Shown here: positions 42,317 to 52,689 of the stretch, piece by piece
Layout of the letters: each line of letters opens with the position of its first letter
How positions within the stretch are numbered: the stretch's first letter is position 1
Assembly (NCBI GenBank): GCA_963778895.1
Contig: CAVZVZ010000001.1
Location: 62,001 to 126,000, forward strand
Direction of reading: 5' to 3'
Length of the DNA: 64,000 bases
Source of the DNA: CAVZVZ01 sp963778895
GTDB lineage: Bacteria > Actinomycetota > Acidimicrobiia > Acidimicrobiales > Acidimicrobilacustridaceae
Notes under the pieces: generated by a model
Told to the model about the DNA's origin: nothing
The model's database searches: none
The model's input: the letters and a program-made list of their open reading frames with translations, nothing else
Position numbers and translations under genes: made by a program

Positions 42317-42896
42317 CTCGAGGACGTCCCGACGGCCGTCGCGCCACGCCGGCTTCGCCGAGATTGGCGTACTCCCAACGCAGGTCGGCCGCGTAGCGCT
42401 CGTATCGGCGAGGTGGAGCACCGAGAATCGCGAGGTCGGCATCGGAGAGCACCAGCGCGTGATGGTCGCCGTCATGGGGATCGTGCCCGATCGTCATCGC
42501 GATCAGTCCGCAGGTCTCCGTGACGATCTCATCGTCGATGCCGAGCGGTGGCAGGAGCTCCTCGGCCCAGCGGGCGCTCTCGGCTTCGCTGTCGGTTCTC
42601 GTTGTGTCGTACACGAGATCGTGCAACCAGGCCGCCAGCTCCACGGCGGGGGGCACCGGTGCTCCGTCGAGGATGATGTTGATCAGCGTGAGGACTTCGC
42701 CCACGTGTTCGAAGGTGTGGTAGCGGCGCTCTGGTGCACGATAGGCGCCCTCGACGTCTTGCCACGTTGCGTGGACGCGATGGGTCGGCGCTCCAAAGCG
42801 CTCGCACAGTTCGACCCATCGGCGGTGCAGCTCAGCAAGATCCAGCGGAGGGGGCCATCGCAGCGCACGGGACACTACGGAGGGAATGTAGTGCAC
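42212..42896 (-). CDS. HD-domain predicted metal-dependent phosphohydrolase; frameshifted
   Basis: About 227 residues. The metal-binding residues of the HD superfamily are seen in RYHTFEHVGEVL (His), AAWLHDLVYD (His-Asp) and SDADLAILG (Asp). This resembles the bacterial 'predicted metal-dependent HD phosphohydrolase' group of about 200-220 residues, with unknown nucleotide or phosphoester substrate. One +1 step near 42355-42362 separates WEYANLGE from the C-terminal AWRDGRRDVLESLL. The start is a GTG at 42896 without a good ribosome binding site; a GTG 7 codons further in is an alternative. It is divergent from the small membrane protein gene. Confidence 0.8.
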
Positions 42897-42930
42897 GAAG
42901 TGGGAAGGGCCGGGTCGTACGATGGACCCG

Positions 42931-43366
42931 ATGCCTACTGGTGACCCGAGGACGTTGACGCCGATTTGGTTGTCGCATCACTTTCCCGAGCAGTACGACC
43001 GGTGCGTTCGGATCGGTGATCGGCATGTGTGCCGTCGCTGTCTCGCGTTGTACCCGTTGGCGTTCGCGGTGATGGTGTGGTCGCTGGTCGGTCCGTGGCC
43101 CGGCGCGGCTCGACGCCTGGCTGCTCGTGCTGTTGCCCTTGCCGTCGGTCGTCGAGTTCGTGCTCGAGCACCTCGACGTGATCGGTTACCAACCGGTGCG
43201 GCAGGTGCTGCTGACGCTGCCGCTCGCGGTCGCGTTGGGTCGAGGCTTCGCGATCTACGTCGAAGACCCGACGAGCCGGCTGTTCTGGGGTGTCGTGCTG
43301 GTCTACGGCGGCGTGTGCGTGGCGGCCGCGGTGTGGAGGGCTCGCCACCAACGCAGCCGTGCCTAA
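42931..43366 (+). CDS. Small membrane protein, DUF2085-like; frameshifted
   Basis: About 145 residues with three or four transmembrane helices. The N-terminal soluble part has HHFPEQYDRCVRIGDRHVC-RRCLALYP, with the CxRC pair typical of DUF2085 proteins, followed by helices in LAFAVMVWSLVG, LLVLLPLPSVVEF and LFWGVVLVYGGVCVAAAVW. A single extra base near 43105-43112 splits the frame. I choose ATG 42931 because TACGAT (42918-42923) ends 7 nt before it, placing the expected transcription start on the ATG; an ATG 9 nt upstream overlaps the -10 box. Function is unknown. Confidence 0.7.
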
Positions 43367-43377
43367 GCTCCCGGTCG

Positions 43378-43737
43378 ATGGCTGACGTCGTGATCTACCA
43401 CAACCCGAACTGCAGCAACTCCCGCCGAGCGCTCGCGTGGCTCGAGGAGCAGGGCATCGACCACGATGTGGTGGCATACCTGAAGAGCGCCACCGAGTCG
43501 GGGCACGCTCGACACGTTGGTGAAGAACCTCGAGGATCCGCCGGCCGATTTGGTGCGCCACGACAAGCGCTTCGGCGAGCTCGGCTCTGGACGCCGACGG
43601 CTACACCGACGAAGAAGGCCGTGGTCGACCTGTTGGTCGAGCATCCCGAGTTGATGCAGCGTCCGGTCGTCGTGCGAGGCCCGGCCGCGATCATCGCCCG
43701 CCCGCCGGAAGACCGGTTGGAGAAGTTCTTCGCCTAA
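43378..43737 (+). CDS. ArsC/Spx-like arsenate reductase family protein; three frameshifts
   Basis: About 118 residues, the normal ArsC length. The thioredoxin-fold start VVIYHNPNCSNSRRAL has the catalytic Cys, and RPVVVRGPAAIIARPPE contains the Arg that helps bind the oxyanion. Both ends are in the same frame, but the middle needs three +1 corrections near 43498-43502, 43584-43587 and 43599-43603, after which it reads TLVKNLEDPPADLVRHDKRF and LDADGYTDEE. Glutaredoxin-linked ArsC reduces arsenate; the YfgD branch, without known arsenate role, is an alternative. The stop overlaps the MMPL gene stop on the other strand. Confidence 0.82.
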   Translation: MADVVIYHNPNCSNSRRALAWLEEQGIDHDVVAYLKSATESGHARHVGEEPRGSAGRFGAPRQALRRARLWTPTATPTKKAVVDLLVEHPELMQRPVVVRGPAAIIARPPEDRLEKFFA

Positions 43738-46023
43738 CGACTTGCGCCGGCGCCGACGGGCTCGCGGATCGTCGGCTCGTCGTTTGCCACCTCGTCGGGC
43801 TCGGGCTCGTCGACGTGCAGGTTCGGCAGGATGCGGTCGAGCCACCGCGGTAGCCACCAGTTCGCCCTACCGGCCAACTCCATCGTCGATGGCACCAGGA
43901 CCATGCGGACGATCGTCGCGTCGACGAACACCGCCACCGCCAGTCCGAGGGCGATCGTCTTCAGCGTGGGCGAAGGGTTCGTCACGTAGGCGAGGAAGAC
44001 CGCGATCATGATCGAGGCGGCGGCGGTGATCACCCGAGCGGTGTTCGAGAGGCCGACCACGACACTGTTGTGGCTGTCGCCGGAGCGGAGGTACTCCTCG
44101 CGGATGCGGCTGAGGAGGAAGACCTCGTAGTCCATCGAGAGCCCGAACAGGATCGCGAACATCATCACGGGCACGAAGGGCGCGATGGTGACGGTCTCGT
44201 GCAGACCGATGGCGCCTTTGGCCCAACCCCAGTTGAACACCGCGACCAGCACGCCATACGCCGCGCCGATCGAGAGCAGGTTCATGACCGCGGCCTTGAA
44301 CGGCACGAACAGCGAGCGGAACACCATCATCAGCAACACGAACGATCCCGCGAGCACGGTGCCGATGATCAGGAACATGCGCTCGTTGATGCGCTGCGTC
44401 AGATCGATCAAGCACGGCGGTCTGACCACCGACGAACACGTCGTCGACCGATACGCCGGTGCCCTGCACTGCAGCGGGGATGGCGGAGGTGCGGAGCGTC
44501 CTGACCAACGCGGTCGTGGCGTCGTCGTCCGGGCCAGTCGTCGGTTGCACGAGGAACACGGCCAGAGAGTTGGTTGGTGTGTTGGTGATCGAGGTGACCG
44601 TCGCGACGCCGTCGACCTTCTCGAGCGACTGCTGGACCGACTGCAAGCTCTGGGTGAGTTGCTGGGTGTTGGTCGCCAGCGACGACGGGAGCTCGGCGAC
44701 GATCAGCAGCGTGCCGTTCGCACCCGGGCCGAAGCCTGTGCTCGACGAGGTCGTACGCCTGGCGTTGAGGCGTATCGGTCGGTGCCGATCCGTCGTCCGG
44801 GAAGCCCGTCTGGATCTTCAGGAGCGGGGACGCGAGCAGGAGCAGGACGAAGAGGCTGAGCGGAGCGAACAACCACGGGCGGCGCGCGATCTCGTGCGCC
44901 CAGCGCGCCGAGAGCGTGCGCGACGCGTCGGCGTCCTCGGCCGTGCGCCGGTGCCACGGCATCTTGCCCTTGTTCACGCGTGTGCCGAGCGCTCCGAGCA
45001 GAGCCGGGAGGAACGTCAGCGCGGCTGCGGCCACGGTCACGACATAGAGGGCGGCGATCAGTCCGAGCGTGCGCACGTAGGGGACGCCCATGAGCCCTAG
45101 GGCCACCATGGCCAGGCAGACGGTGATGGCGGCGAAGAGAACGGCGGAACCCGACGTCGCCATGGCGCGGCCGACCGCGTGTTCGGGATCTCGGCCCTCG
45201 AGCAGACCTTGCCGGTAACGGCTGAGGATGAACAGCGAGTAGTCGATCCCCACGCCGAGCCCGAGCATCATGCCGACAACCGGCGCCACGAGACCGATCT
45301 CGAAACGGTGCTCGAGCAGGATCGTGAGCGACGCGGCCACACCCACGCCGAACAGCGCAACGCCGATGGGCACGAACATGGCCACGACGGCGCCGAGCGC
45401 GATCAACAACACCACGACGGCCAGCGCGAGCCCGATGTCGTCGGCGTGGTCCGAAAGTGGTGAGCTCGGTGCCTGGAAGATGTCGGCCACCGGTCCGCCG
45501 ACCACGGCCTTGACGTTCGCCTGCTGCGCGGGCGCCAGAGCTTGCTCGAGCTCGTCCCACAGGTTCGGCTCGTCGGTGACGGTTCGTGCCAGCTCGCCGG
45601 AGCTGTCCGTGAACTGCAGGCCGAAGTACGCGATCGACGGATCGGTGGTCGACACCCGGCCGGCCAACTGCGCGAACTGGATCGGCGGCACGTTGACCTC
45701 GGCGGGAACGACCGGCTCGACGCCGGAGATGCCGCTCACGTTCTGTACGACCTGGTTCACGACCGCGGCGTTGGCAGGGTCGGTGATGTTGCCCGACTGC
45801 GCTTGGAACACGAGCGTGCCGCCGGTGCCCGACAACTGTGGGAAGTCCTGCGGCCAGCAGATCGAAGGCGGTCTGCGACTCGGTGCCCGGGATGGTGAAG
45901 TTGTCGGTGGTGTCGGCCTTGAGAACGTTCGGAGACGGTGCCGACGGACAGGGCGAGCACGATCCACACCGCGATGAACCACCACCGGTGCCGAGCCGCG
46001 AAACGGCCGAGTCGCTCGAGCAT
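43734..46023 (-). CDS. MMPL/RND-family membrane transporter; four frameshifts
   Basis: About 760 residues forming a complete MMPL-type transporter: first helix in HRWWFIAVWIVLALSVG, a large extracellular loop, then helices with GVGIDYSLFILSRYRQGL; a second half mirrors this with GLSMDYEVFLLSRIREEY. These two (G/S)xDYxxF/LLSR motifs carry the proton-relay Asp-Tyr pairs. In Actinomycetota MMPL proteins export lipids or siderophores to the envelope. Four +1 steps are inferred near 45930, 45845-45850, 44735-44745 and 44407-44412 (GTGCTTGATCGAT; corrected VLIDLTQRINERM). The cargo is unknown; the adjacent divergent glycosyltransferase hints at a glycolipid, but that is speculation. Confidence 0.88.
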
Positions 46024-46080
46024 CGTGTTCCTGTCGGTCGGCGCAGGGTCGAACGTGAGTCGTGGGACACTCTCCGCTCG

Positions 46081-47236
46081 ATGAAAGTGCTCGTCACGAC
46101 CACTCCGGGGCTGGGGCATGTGCTGCCGGTGCTGCCGTTGGCGCTCGAGCTTCGCGACCGGGGTCACGATCTCCATTGGGTAGCCGGAGCGGACAACGCG
46201 GAGGTCGTGGAAGGCGACGGGTATCGACGATGACCGTCGCCGGGATGCCGGTCGCGGAGCGCATGGCCGAAGTTCGCCCGCCGGTACCCCGATGCCTTCG
46301 AGCTCCCACCCGCGGAACGGCGGGCCATCGACGTTCAGCAAGCTCTTCGGCGAGCTCGCGGCCCCGACGATGGTCGAGCCCGTGACGGGCCTGGTTGAGC
46401 AATGGAAGCCCGACGTGGTGGTGCACGACGCCGCCGAGCTCGCCGCCCCGTTGGTCGCGGCCGTTCGCGGCGTCCCGTCCGTCTGCCATGGGTTCGGCGA
46501 GGTGGTGCCGGAGCTGTCGGTGCGACGAGCCGGAGAGCAGGTCGCCGCGCTGTGGCAAGATGCGGGTCTCGAACCCGACGCGTACGCCGGTAGCTACCGC
46601 GGTCTCTACGTCGACATCTATCCGCCGGCGCTGGGCGCGCTCGACATGGCGCACATTCCCCGGATCCAGATGAGCCGACCCGCGACCGGTGAGCTCTCGT
46701 CCGGGGATCTGGTGTACGTCACGTTCGGCACGGTGTTCAATCAGGTCGACGACGACTTCCGCGCGGCAGTTCTCGCGGCCGCCGCGATCGCCGACGAGGT
46801 GCTCGTGACGGTCGGATCGGCCGGGAACCCCGAGGCCGTGGGTTCGGTACCGGCGAACGTGACCGTCGAACGCTTCGTGCCTCAAGCCGAGGTGCTGCCT
46901 CGGTGTGGCGCCGTGGTGTGTCACGCCGGATCCGGCACCGTGCTCGCCGCGCTGGCACACGGGCTACCGCTGCTGTGCTTGCCGCGCGGTGCTGACCAGT
47001 TCGCCAACGCGTCGAACGTCGCGCGTGCCGGCGCCGGCGTCTCCCTGCTCGGAGACGAGGCGACGGACGAGGCGTTGCGAAGTCGCGCTCGATCAGCTGC
47101 TGCGTATCCGAAGGGTTCAGGGCGGCGGCCGTCGCGCTCGCGGCCGAGATCGCAGCCATGCCCACCGGCGGGCGAGGTCGCTGAGGCAGTGGAGAGGCTC
47201 GTCGCGCCAGGACCGGAGGTGGGAACCGATGGCTGA
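46081..47236 (+). CDS. MGT-like glycosyltransferase (GT1, UDP-glycosyltransferase type); several frameshifts
   Basis: About 383 residues after correction. The N-terminus MKVLVTTTPGLGHVLPVLPL is the typical GT1 acceptor domain start, VHDAAELAAPLVAA follows, and the donor-binding domain has VTFGTVFNQ, VERFVPQAEVLPRCGAVVCH and HGLPLLCLPRGADQFANA, the nucleotide-sugar signature. Such enzymes glycosylate macrolides, lipids or other small molecules. At least five +1 steps (near 46273, 46333, 47090, 47118 and 47173) and one ambiguous step near 46225 interrupt it; three near the end sum to zero, so the natural stop is kept. It overlaps the DUF885 gene start by 8 nt and is divergent from the MMPL transporter. 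Confidence 0.82.
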
Positions 47237-48922
47237 GCCCGGGACGGTGTCCGCACTGGCGGACGACTACATCGAGCGGTCGTGCGCACTCGACCCGATC
47301 AGAGCAACGGGTTTGGGCGTGCCCGGTCACGACGACCAGCTGACCGACTACTCGCCCTCCGGCGTCGAGGATCGCATCGCGCTCGATCGAGACACACTGG
47401 TGCAGCTGGCGTCGATCGAGGCCCGCACCGACGACGAGCGCCGCAGTGCGATCGTTCATGACCGAGCGCCTGGGCGTGTCACTGGCGATGGCCGACGCCA
47501 ACGAGCACCTGCGGGCCGGTCCGCAACATCGCCAGCCCGGTGCAATCCATTCGACAGGTGTTCGACCTGATGCCGCACGAGTCGGCCGACGACTGGGAGG
47601 TGATCGCGGCGCGGATCGAACGGGTACCGAACGCGCTCGTCGGCGTGCGCATGGCCCTCGACGAAGGCCGTGTGCGCGAGATCGTGTCGGCGCGACGCCA
47701 GGCGACTCGAGGCGCGGGAGCAGTGTGCGGTGTGGGGTGGCGAACGGGACGCGGCGCCGTTCTTCGAGACGCTCGTACGAGTTCGGACAACGTCGAGGGC
47801 TTGTCACCCGCGCTTACGAGCACGGCTCGACGAGGCGTCGATCCGCGCATCCGAGGCCTATGCGGAGATGGCGAGGTGGTTGCGCGACACGTACGCCCCG
47901 GCCGCCGGCGAGACCGACGCCGTCGGCGCGGACCGCTATCGGTTGTTCGCGTTGGCGTCGCTCGGAGCCGACATCGACATCGACGACACCTACCAGTGGG
48001 GATGGGACGAGCTGTTTCGGATCGAGGAGGAGATGCGCCGCGAGTGCGCCCGCATCGGACATCGACGGCGACATCGCGCCGACGATCGAATGGCTCGAGA
48101 CCGAGAGCGACCTCGTGATCGAAGGCGCCGAGAACCTCCGGGACTGGCTCCAGCAGTTGATGGACTCGACCATCGACACCATGGACGGCGTGCACTTCGA
48201 CATCCCCGAGCCCGTCAAGCGGGTCGAGGCGATGATCGCGCCGGCCGGCGGCGCGGCCGCCATGTACTACACGGGTCCGTCCGAGGACTTCAGCCGACCC
48301 GGTCGCACCTGGTACCCGACCTTGGGCAAGACCCGCTTCCCGTTGTGGGGTGAGGCGTCGATCGCCTACCACGAGGGTGTTCCCGGCCATCACCTGCAGG
48401 TCGGTCAGGTGCGGTTCTTGCGCGATCGGCTCGACCGCTTCCAGCGCGGGTCGTGGGTGTCGGGTCATGGCGAGGGCTGGGCGTTGTACGCCGAACGCCT
48501 CATGGACGAGTTGGGGTTCTTCGAGCGACCCGAGTACCGCTTGGGCTTCCTGCCGCGCGCAGGCCATGCGCGCGGTACGGGTGATCGTCGACATCGGCAT
48601 GCATCTGGAGTTGGACATACCGACCGCCCAACCGTTTCATCCCGGCGAACGCTGGACGCCACAGCTCGGTCAAGAGTTCGTCGACGAACGATCGCGCTTC
48701 CCCCTCGACTTCATGGCGAGCGAGATCGTGCGCTACCTCGGCTGGCCCGGCCAGGCGATCAGCTACAAGGTGGGCGAACGCGTCTGGCTCGCGGGTCGCA
48801 CCGAGGCCGAGATGAGGATGGGGAGCGCGTTCGACCTGAAGGCGTTCCACGCCTACGCGTTGGATCTGGGGCCGGTCGGCCTCGACCAGCTGGGCGACGA
48901 GCTGGCTCGCTTCGGTACCTGA
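47229..48922 (+). CDS. DUF885 family metallopeptidase-like protein; many frameshifts
   Basis: About 560 residues of the DUF885 family, predicted M1/M3-like zinc carboxypeptidases. The zinc-site motif YHEGVPGHHLQ is visible with a downstream GHGEGWALYAERLMDELG that supplies the remaining residues; the RTWYPTLGKTRFPLWGEASI stretch before it is also family-typical. N-terminal MAEPGTVSALADDYIERSCALDP matches the usual start. About six +1 steps (near 47455, 47525, 47705, 47770, 48057 and 48558) interrupt the frame, with one region near 47770-47820 that I could not resolve fully. ATG at 47229 overlaps the glycosyltransferase stop. The physiological substrate is unknown. Confidence 0.82.
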
Positions 48923-48930
48923 CCCGGCGG

Positions 48931-50599
48931 TTACTTGGCGGTGGCGGTGGTGAGGTCGCGCACGGCCGAGCGTCGCAGCGGGTACGACGCATCGCCGGTG
49001 ATCACGTGGAGCGCGCTGTCGAGATCGGCGATCTCCTTCACCGAGCAGTCGTGATCGAAGACGAGGTACCGATCGAAGGCACGCATGAACCATCGGTCGT
49101 GGGTGACCGACAGGACGGTGCCGCGAAAGTCGCGCAACGCTTCTTCGAGCGACTCGGCCGACGACATGTCGAGGTTGTCGGTGGGCTCGTCGAGGAGCAA
49201 GCACGTTCACTCCCCGCAGCTCGAGGCCGAGCACCTGCAGGCGCGCCTTCTGTCCGCCCGACAGCGTCTCGTACGGACGACGGGCGCCGTCCTCGAGGCC
49301 GTAGCGCGCCAGCGCTGCCATCGACTCGTGCTCGTTGATGTCGAGCGACGCCAAGGCCTCGAGCCCAGTGCGGCCCTTGAGCCAACCGACCTCGTCGGTC
49401 TGGTGGAACAAGCCGACCTCGACGGCGGCGCCGAACTTCCATGCCCCGTGGGTCTCGACGGTCGGATCACCGCCCAGCATGCGCAAGAAGTGCGACTTGC
49501 CGCTGCCGTTCGGGCCGAGCACGGCCACCCGGTCGCCTCGATAGATCTCCACGTCGAACGGCTCGGTGAGCCCCTCGATCTCGAGCGCTCGGGTACGCAG
49601 CACGAGCTCACCCGTACGCGAACCCGTCGAGCTTCATGTGCACCGACGCGCTCGGCCACCGGTGGCGGCGGGGGCCCGGCGGCGACGAAGCGTTGCCATC
49701 GTGACTCGGCCGCTTTGGCGCGGCCGGCGTTGGCATCACTGCTCGCCGCGCGCTGCTTCATCATGCGGTAGTTCTGGCGGAGGCGACGTTCCTCGTTCTC
49801 CCAACGTGCGAGCGTCGCGGCCTGATCGACGCGGCGCTCACGGCGCGCCGTGTCGTAGGTGCGCGAACCGACCCGGGTGGGTCCACGCACCGAACCCCTC
49901 GAGCGTGACGACCGAGTCGGCCACGGCATCGAGGAACTCGCGGTCGTGCGTGACGATGAGCATCGTCTTGTTCGACGCCTTGATCGTGCGTTCGAGCCAC
50001 CGCTTGCCCGCGAGGTCGAGGAAGTTGTCGGGCTCGTCGAGCAACAGCATCTCGATCTCCGACGACAGCAACGATTCGAGCACGAGTCGCTTGCGCTCGC
50101 CGCCGGACAGCTGGGTGATCGGGCGACCGCCCGCCTCATCGAGAGGCTGACGCAGCACGTTCAGGCAGCACGCGTCCCACCGTGATTCCTCGGTGTAGCC
50201 GCCGACTTCGCCCCAGTTGCCCACGGCCTCGGCCAGCGCGATGCCGGATCGCTCGGAGTGCTCGCGCTCGTTGGCCGCCTCGGCCGCCGCGAGCCGCGCC
50301 GCGCCGTCGGCGATGGCGGGCGAGGCGAACTGCCCCAACAGCTCGCGCACGGTGGTGGTGGCGTCCTCGGCCACGCCGATGGACTGGGGCATCCGACGGA
50401 TGGATCCGTCGAGTCGCACCGAGCCCTCGATCGGCTCGAGCTCGCCGGTGATCACCTGCAGGATCGTCGACTTGCCGACGCCGTTCGGCCCGATGAGCGC
50501 GACGTGGCGAGCGTTCGGCACGCGAAAGCTCACGTCCGAGAAGAGCTCGCTGCCGCCCGGGTGGGCGTACGCGACGCCGTTCACCTCGATCACCGGCAT
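48931..50599 (-). CDS. ABC-F family ATPase; four frameshifts
   Basis: About 555 residues with two ABC domains and no membrane part. First domain: Walker A LIGPNGVGKST, signature LSGGERKRL, Walker B LLLDEPDNFLD, switch THDRE. Linker region with Arg/Lys-rich helix (RRLRQNYRMMKQRAASSDAN). Second domain: LGPNGSGKSHFL (His in place of Thr after Ser), LSGGQKARL, LLLDEPTDNLD, THDRW. ABC-F proteins bind the ribosome E site and either regulate translation or protect from ribosome-targeting antibiotics. Four +1 steps near 49880, 49640, 49615 and 49203 are corrected. The ATG at 50599 is the natural start. Whether it is a housekeeping Ettr-like or a resistance ABC-F cannot be decided here. Confidence 0.9.
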
Positions 50600-50659
50600 G
50601 GACGAGACGATGCCAGTCCGGGCCCCACAGGTGCGAACCCGTTACCGCACAGCAGGAGA

Positions 50660-51956
50660 TCAGGCCCCTTGGGTACCGACCTTCAGGTCCTTGAAGGGCA
50701 GATCCTTGTCGAACCGTGGCTCGGACGGCAGACCGAGCACCCGTTCGCCGATGATGTTCTTCTGGATCTCGTCGCTGCCGCCGTAGATCGACACCGCCGG
50801 TGCGAACAAGGTCATCTCCGTGACCATGCCGCCGAGGGGAGCGCTGTCGCCCGCGAGCTGACCGTCGGCGCCGAGGATGCGGGGCCCGAGGTCGCGCGAC
50901 AGCTTGGTGATGCGGCTCATCGAGAGCTTGGCCGTGTTGGCGGCCGGTCCGGGGGCCTTGCCGGCCTCCTTGGCGGCCTTGGCACGCAGGTTCGTGTACC
51001 GCGCGATCTCGTTCATGGTGTAGAGGCGCATCAAGTCCTGGCGGATCGTCGGGTCGTTGACCGCGCCGTTGCCCTTGGCGATGTCGATGAGGAAGGTGGC
51101 GCCGCGGGCCGTCATCACGCCGGCCGCGCGATCGGGTCGCGTGAAGTCACCGGCACGTCGCTCGAGGTAGCCGGCCTTCGCACCCGGGAACGCGCCGCCG
51201 AAAGCGCCGCCGCCTCCCGCGCCGAGCCCGGCCCGCTCGTTGGCCAGCGTGGTGTTGGCCACGGCCCAGCCGTTGTTGAGACCGCCGATCACGTCGGCGT
51301 CGGCCACGCGGCAGTCGGTCATGAAGACCTCGTTGAACAACGCCCGACCGGTCATCTCCCGCAGGGGCCTGATGTCGACACCCGGCTGTTCCATGTCGAG
51401 CGCGAAGTAAGTGATGCCGCGATGCTTCGGCACATCGGCATCCGTGCGCGCCAGGAGCATGCCGAGGTCGGCACCTTGCGCGCCCGATGTCCATACCTTC
51501 TGGCCGTTCACGATCCACTCGTCGCCGTCGCGCAAGGCCTTCGCCTGTAGACCCGGCGAGATCGGAACCGGCACCGGGCTCACTGAAGAGCTGACACCAC
51601 GCCTTCTTGCCCGTGACGATGTCGGGCAGGAATCGAGCGCGTTGATCGTCGGTGCCGTGCGTGACGATCGTCGGCCCGGCGAGCAACAGGCCCAGACCCG
51701 ACGGCGCGTTCAGTGCGCCGAACTTGCTGATCTCGCGACTGATGACGTTGGCTTCGTCGCGACTCACTCCACGGCCGTACCACTCCTCGGGCCACGTCGG
51801 TGCCGACCAGCCGGCCATCCCGAGCCGCTCCCACCACTCACCGACGGTCAGGTCGGCATCCCAGTTCTGATCGAGCCACGAGTGCAGCTCGGCGAGGAGG
51901 GCGTCGTAGCTGCCGGCGTCGGACGATGGGGCCGGGTCGGAGGTGGTGGCGGTCAT
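50660..51956 (-). CDS. Acyl-CoA dehydrogenase; frameshifted
   Basis: About 431 residues of the flavin-dependent acyl-CoA dehydrogenase family. Features: EEWYGRGVSRDEANVI, the FAD-contacting CQLFSEPGAGSDLAGL, VNGQKVWTSGAQGADLG, NERAGLGAGGGGAFG, and the C-terminal SIYGGSDEIQKNIIGERVLG. It introduces a double bond alpha-beta in an acyl-CoA; relatives near CYP125-like genes often act on steroid side chains. One extra G at 51551-51556 splits SDLAG from LQAKAL. ATG at 51956 lies 19 nt from a 20-bp palindrome, so it is probably under repressor control. It is the last gene of a possible unit with the unknown gene upstream. Confidence 0.9.
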
Positions 51957-51974
51957 GGGTCGTATGAGACCAAG

Positions 51975-51994
51975 ACTTGACCGTCCGGTCAAGT
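51975..51994. promoter_or_regulatory. Palindromic operator candidate, TetR type
   Basis: ACTTGACCG-TC-CGGTCAAGT is a perfect 9-bp inverted repeat with a 2-bp centre, 18 nt upstream of the acyl-CoA dehydrogenase start. Its size and symmetry fit a TetR-family dimer pair, typical for lipid-metabolism genes in Actinomycetota. The arm TTGACC could also double as a -35 box. No TetR gene is adjacent. Confidence 0.65.
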
Positions 51995-52020
51995 TTCCCG
52001 ACGGCATCGGGAGATGCGGG

Positions 52021-52638
52021 TCAATCGGCGAGCATGAGCAACACGAGGTCTGGCTTGGTCGCCGCGGCCTCGAGCACCTCGTAGGCCTGCTCCACCACGA
52101 CGACGAGGTCCTGGCGCCGCCGGAACGTCCGGGCGTCCAGGTCGCGGAAGCGGTCGAGCGCGCCGGCCACGTCGTCCTGGGTGAGCCAACCGCGTTCGGC
52201 CAGCGTGAGGTCCGGCACCAACGCCGCGATCGCCTCGGCGTCGGCATAGGTGTCGGCGAGCGACTGCAGCTCGCGTCCGTGGGCCAAGCGGCGAGCTTCG
52301 GCCGGCGACCACCCGAGCTCGGGCAAACGCCGTTTCATCACGTCGGGGAGCCGGAAGGCGCGGGTCGGCGTGAGGTACCCGGCCATCAGGAGCCGGTACC
52401 AATCCCCGAGGTCGGTGGGCCGGATCGGATCCGTCGAAGATCGATCTACCTCCGGAGGCGTCACGCGCAACACCTCGAGATAGGTGCGGGCGATCGGGTC
52501 GGTCTCACGCCACAGCGATGCGGCGCGGTCCCTCAGCGCTCGAAAGTCGTGTGTGGGGACTGCCTCGGCGAGCAGGGTGTTGAGCTCACGATGGAACTCC
52601 TGAGCATCGAGCATCCACGCCCTACTCACCAGCGTCAT
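52021..52638 (-). CDS. Hypothetical protein, mostly helical
   Basis: A 205-residue soluble protein of unknown family, read from the ATG giving MTLVSRAWML; a GTG 7 codons upstream is an alternative and neither has a clear ribosome binding site. It is rich in Ala, Leu, Arg and Asp with predicted amphipathic helices and contains DPIRPTDLGDWYRLLMAGY. The C-terminal half (LVPDLTLAERGWLTQDDVAG, then VVVVEQAYEVLEAA) also looks helical. It stands between the acyl-CoA dehydrogenase and the CoA transferase on the same strand, which may point to lipid metabolism, but nothing in the sequence proves that. Confidence 0.65.
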   Translation of the reverse strand: MTLVSRAWMLDAQEFHRELNTLLAEAVPTHDFRALRDRAASLWRETDPIARTYLEVLRVTPPEVDRSSTDPIRPTDLGDWYRLLMAGYLTPTRAFRLPDVMKRRLPELGWSPAEARRLAHGRELQSLADTYADAEAIAALVPDLTLAERGWLTQDDVAGALDRFRDLDARTFRRRQDLVVVVEQAYEVLEAAATKPDLVLLMLAD

Positions 52639-52689
52639 GGCTCTATGTTTGCCGACCACTGAACGCGCGTCGCGGATAGCGCGCTGTGG

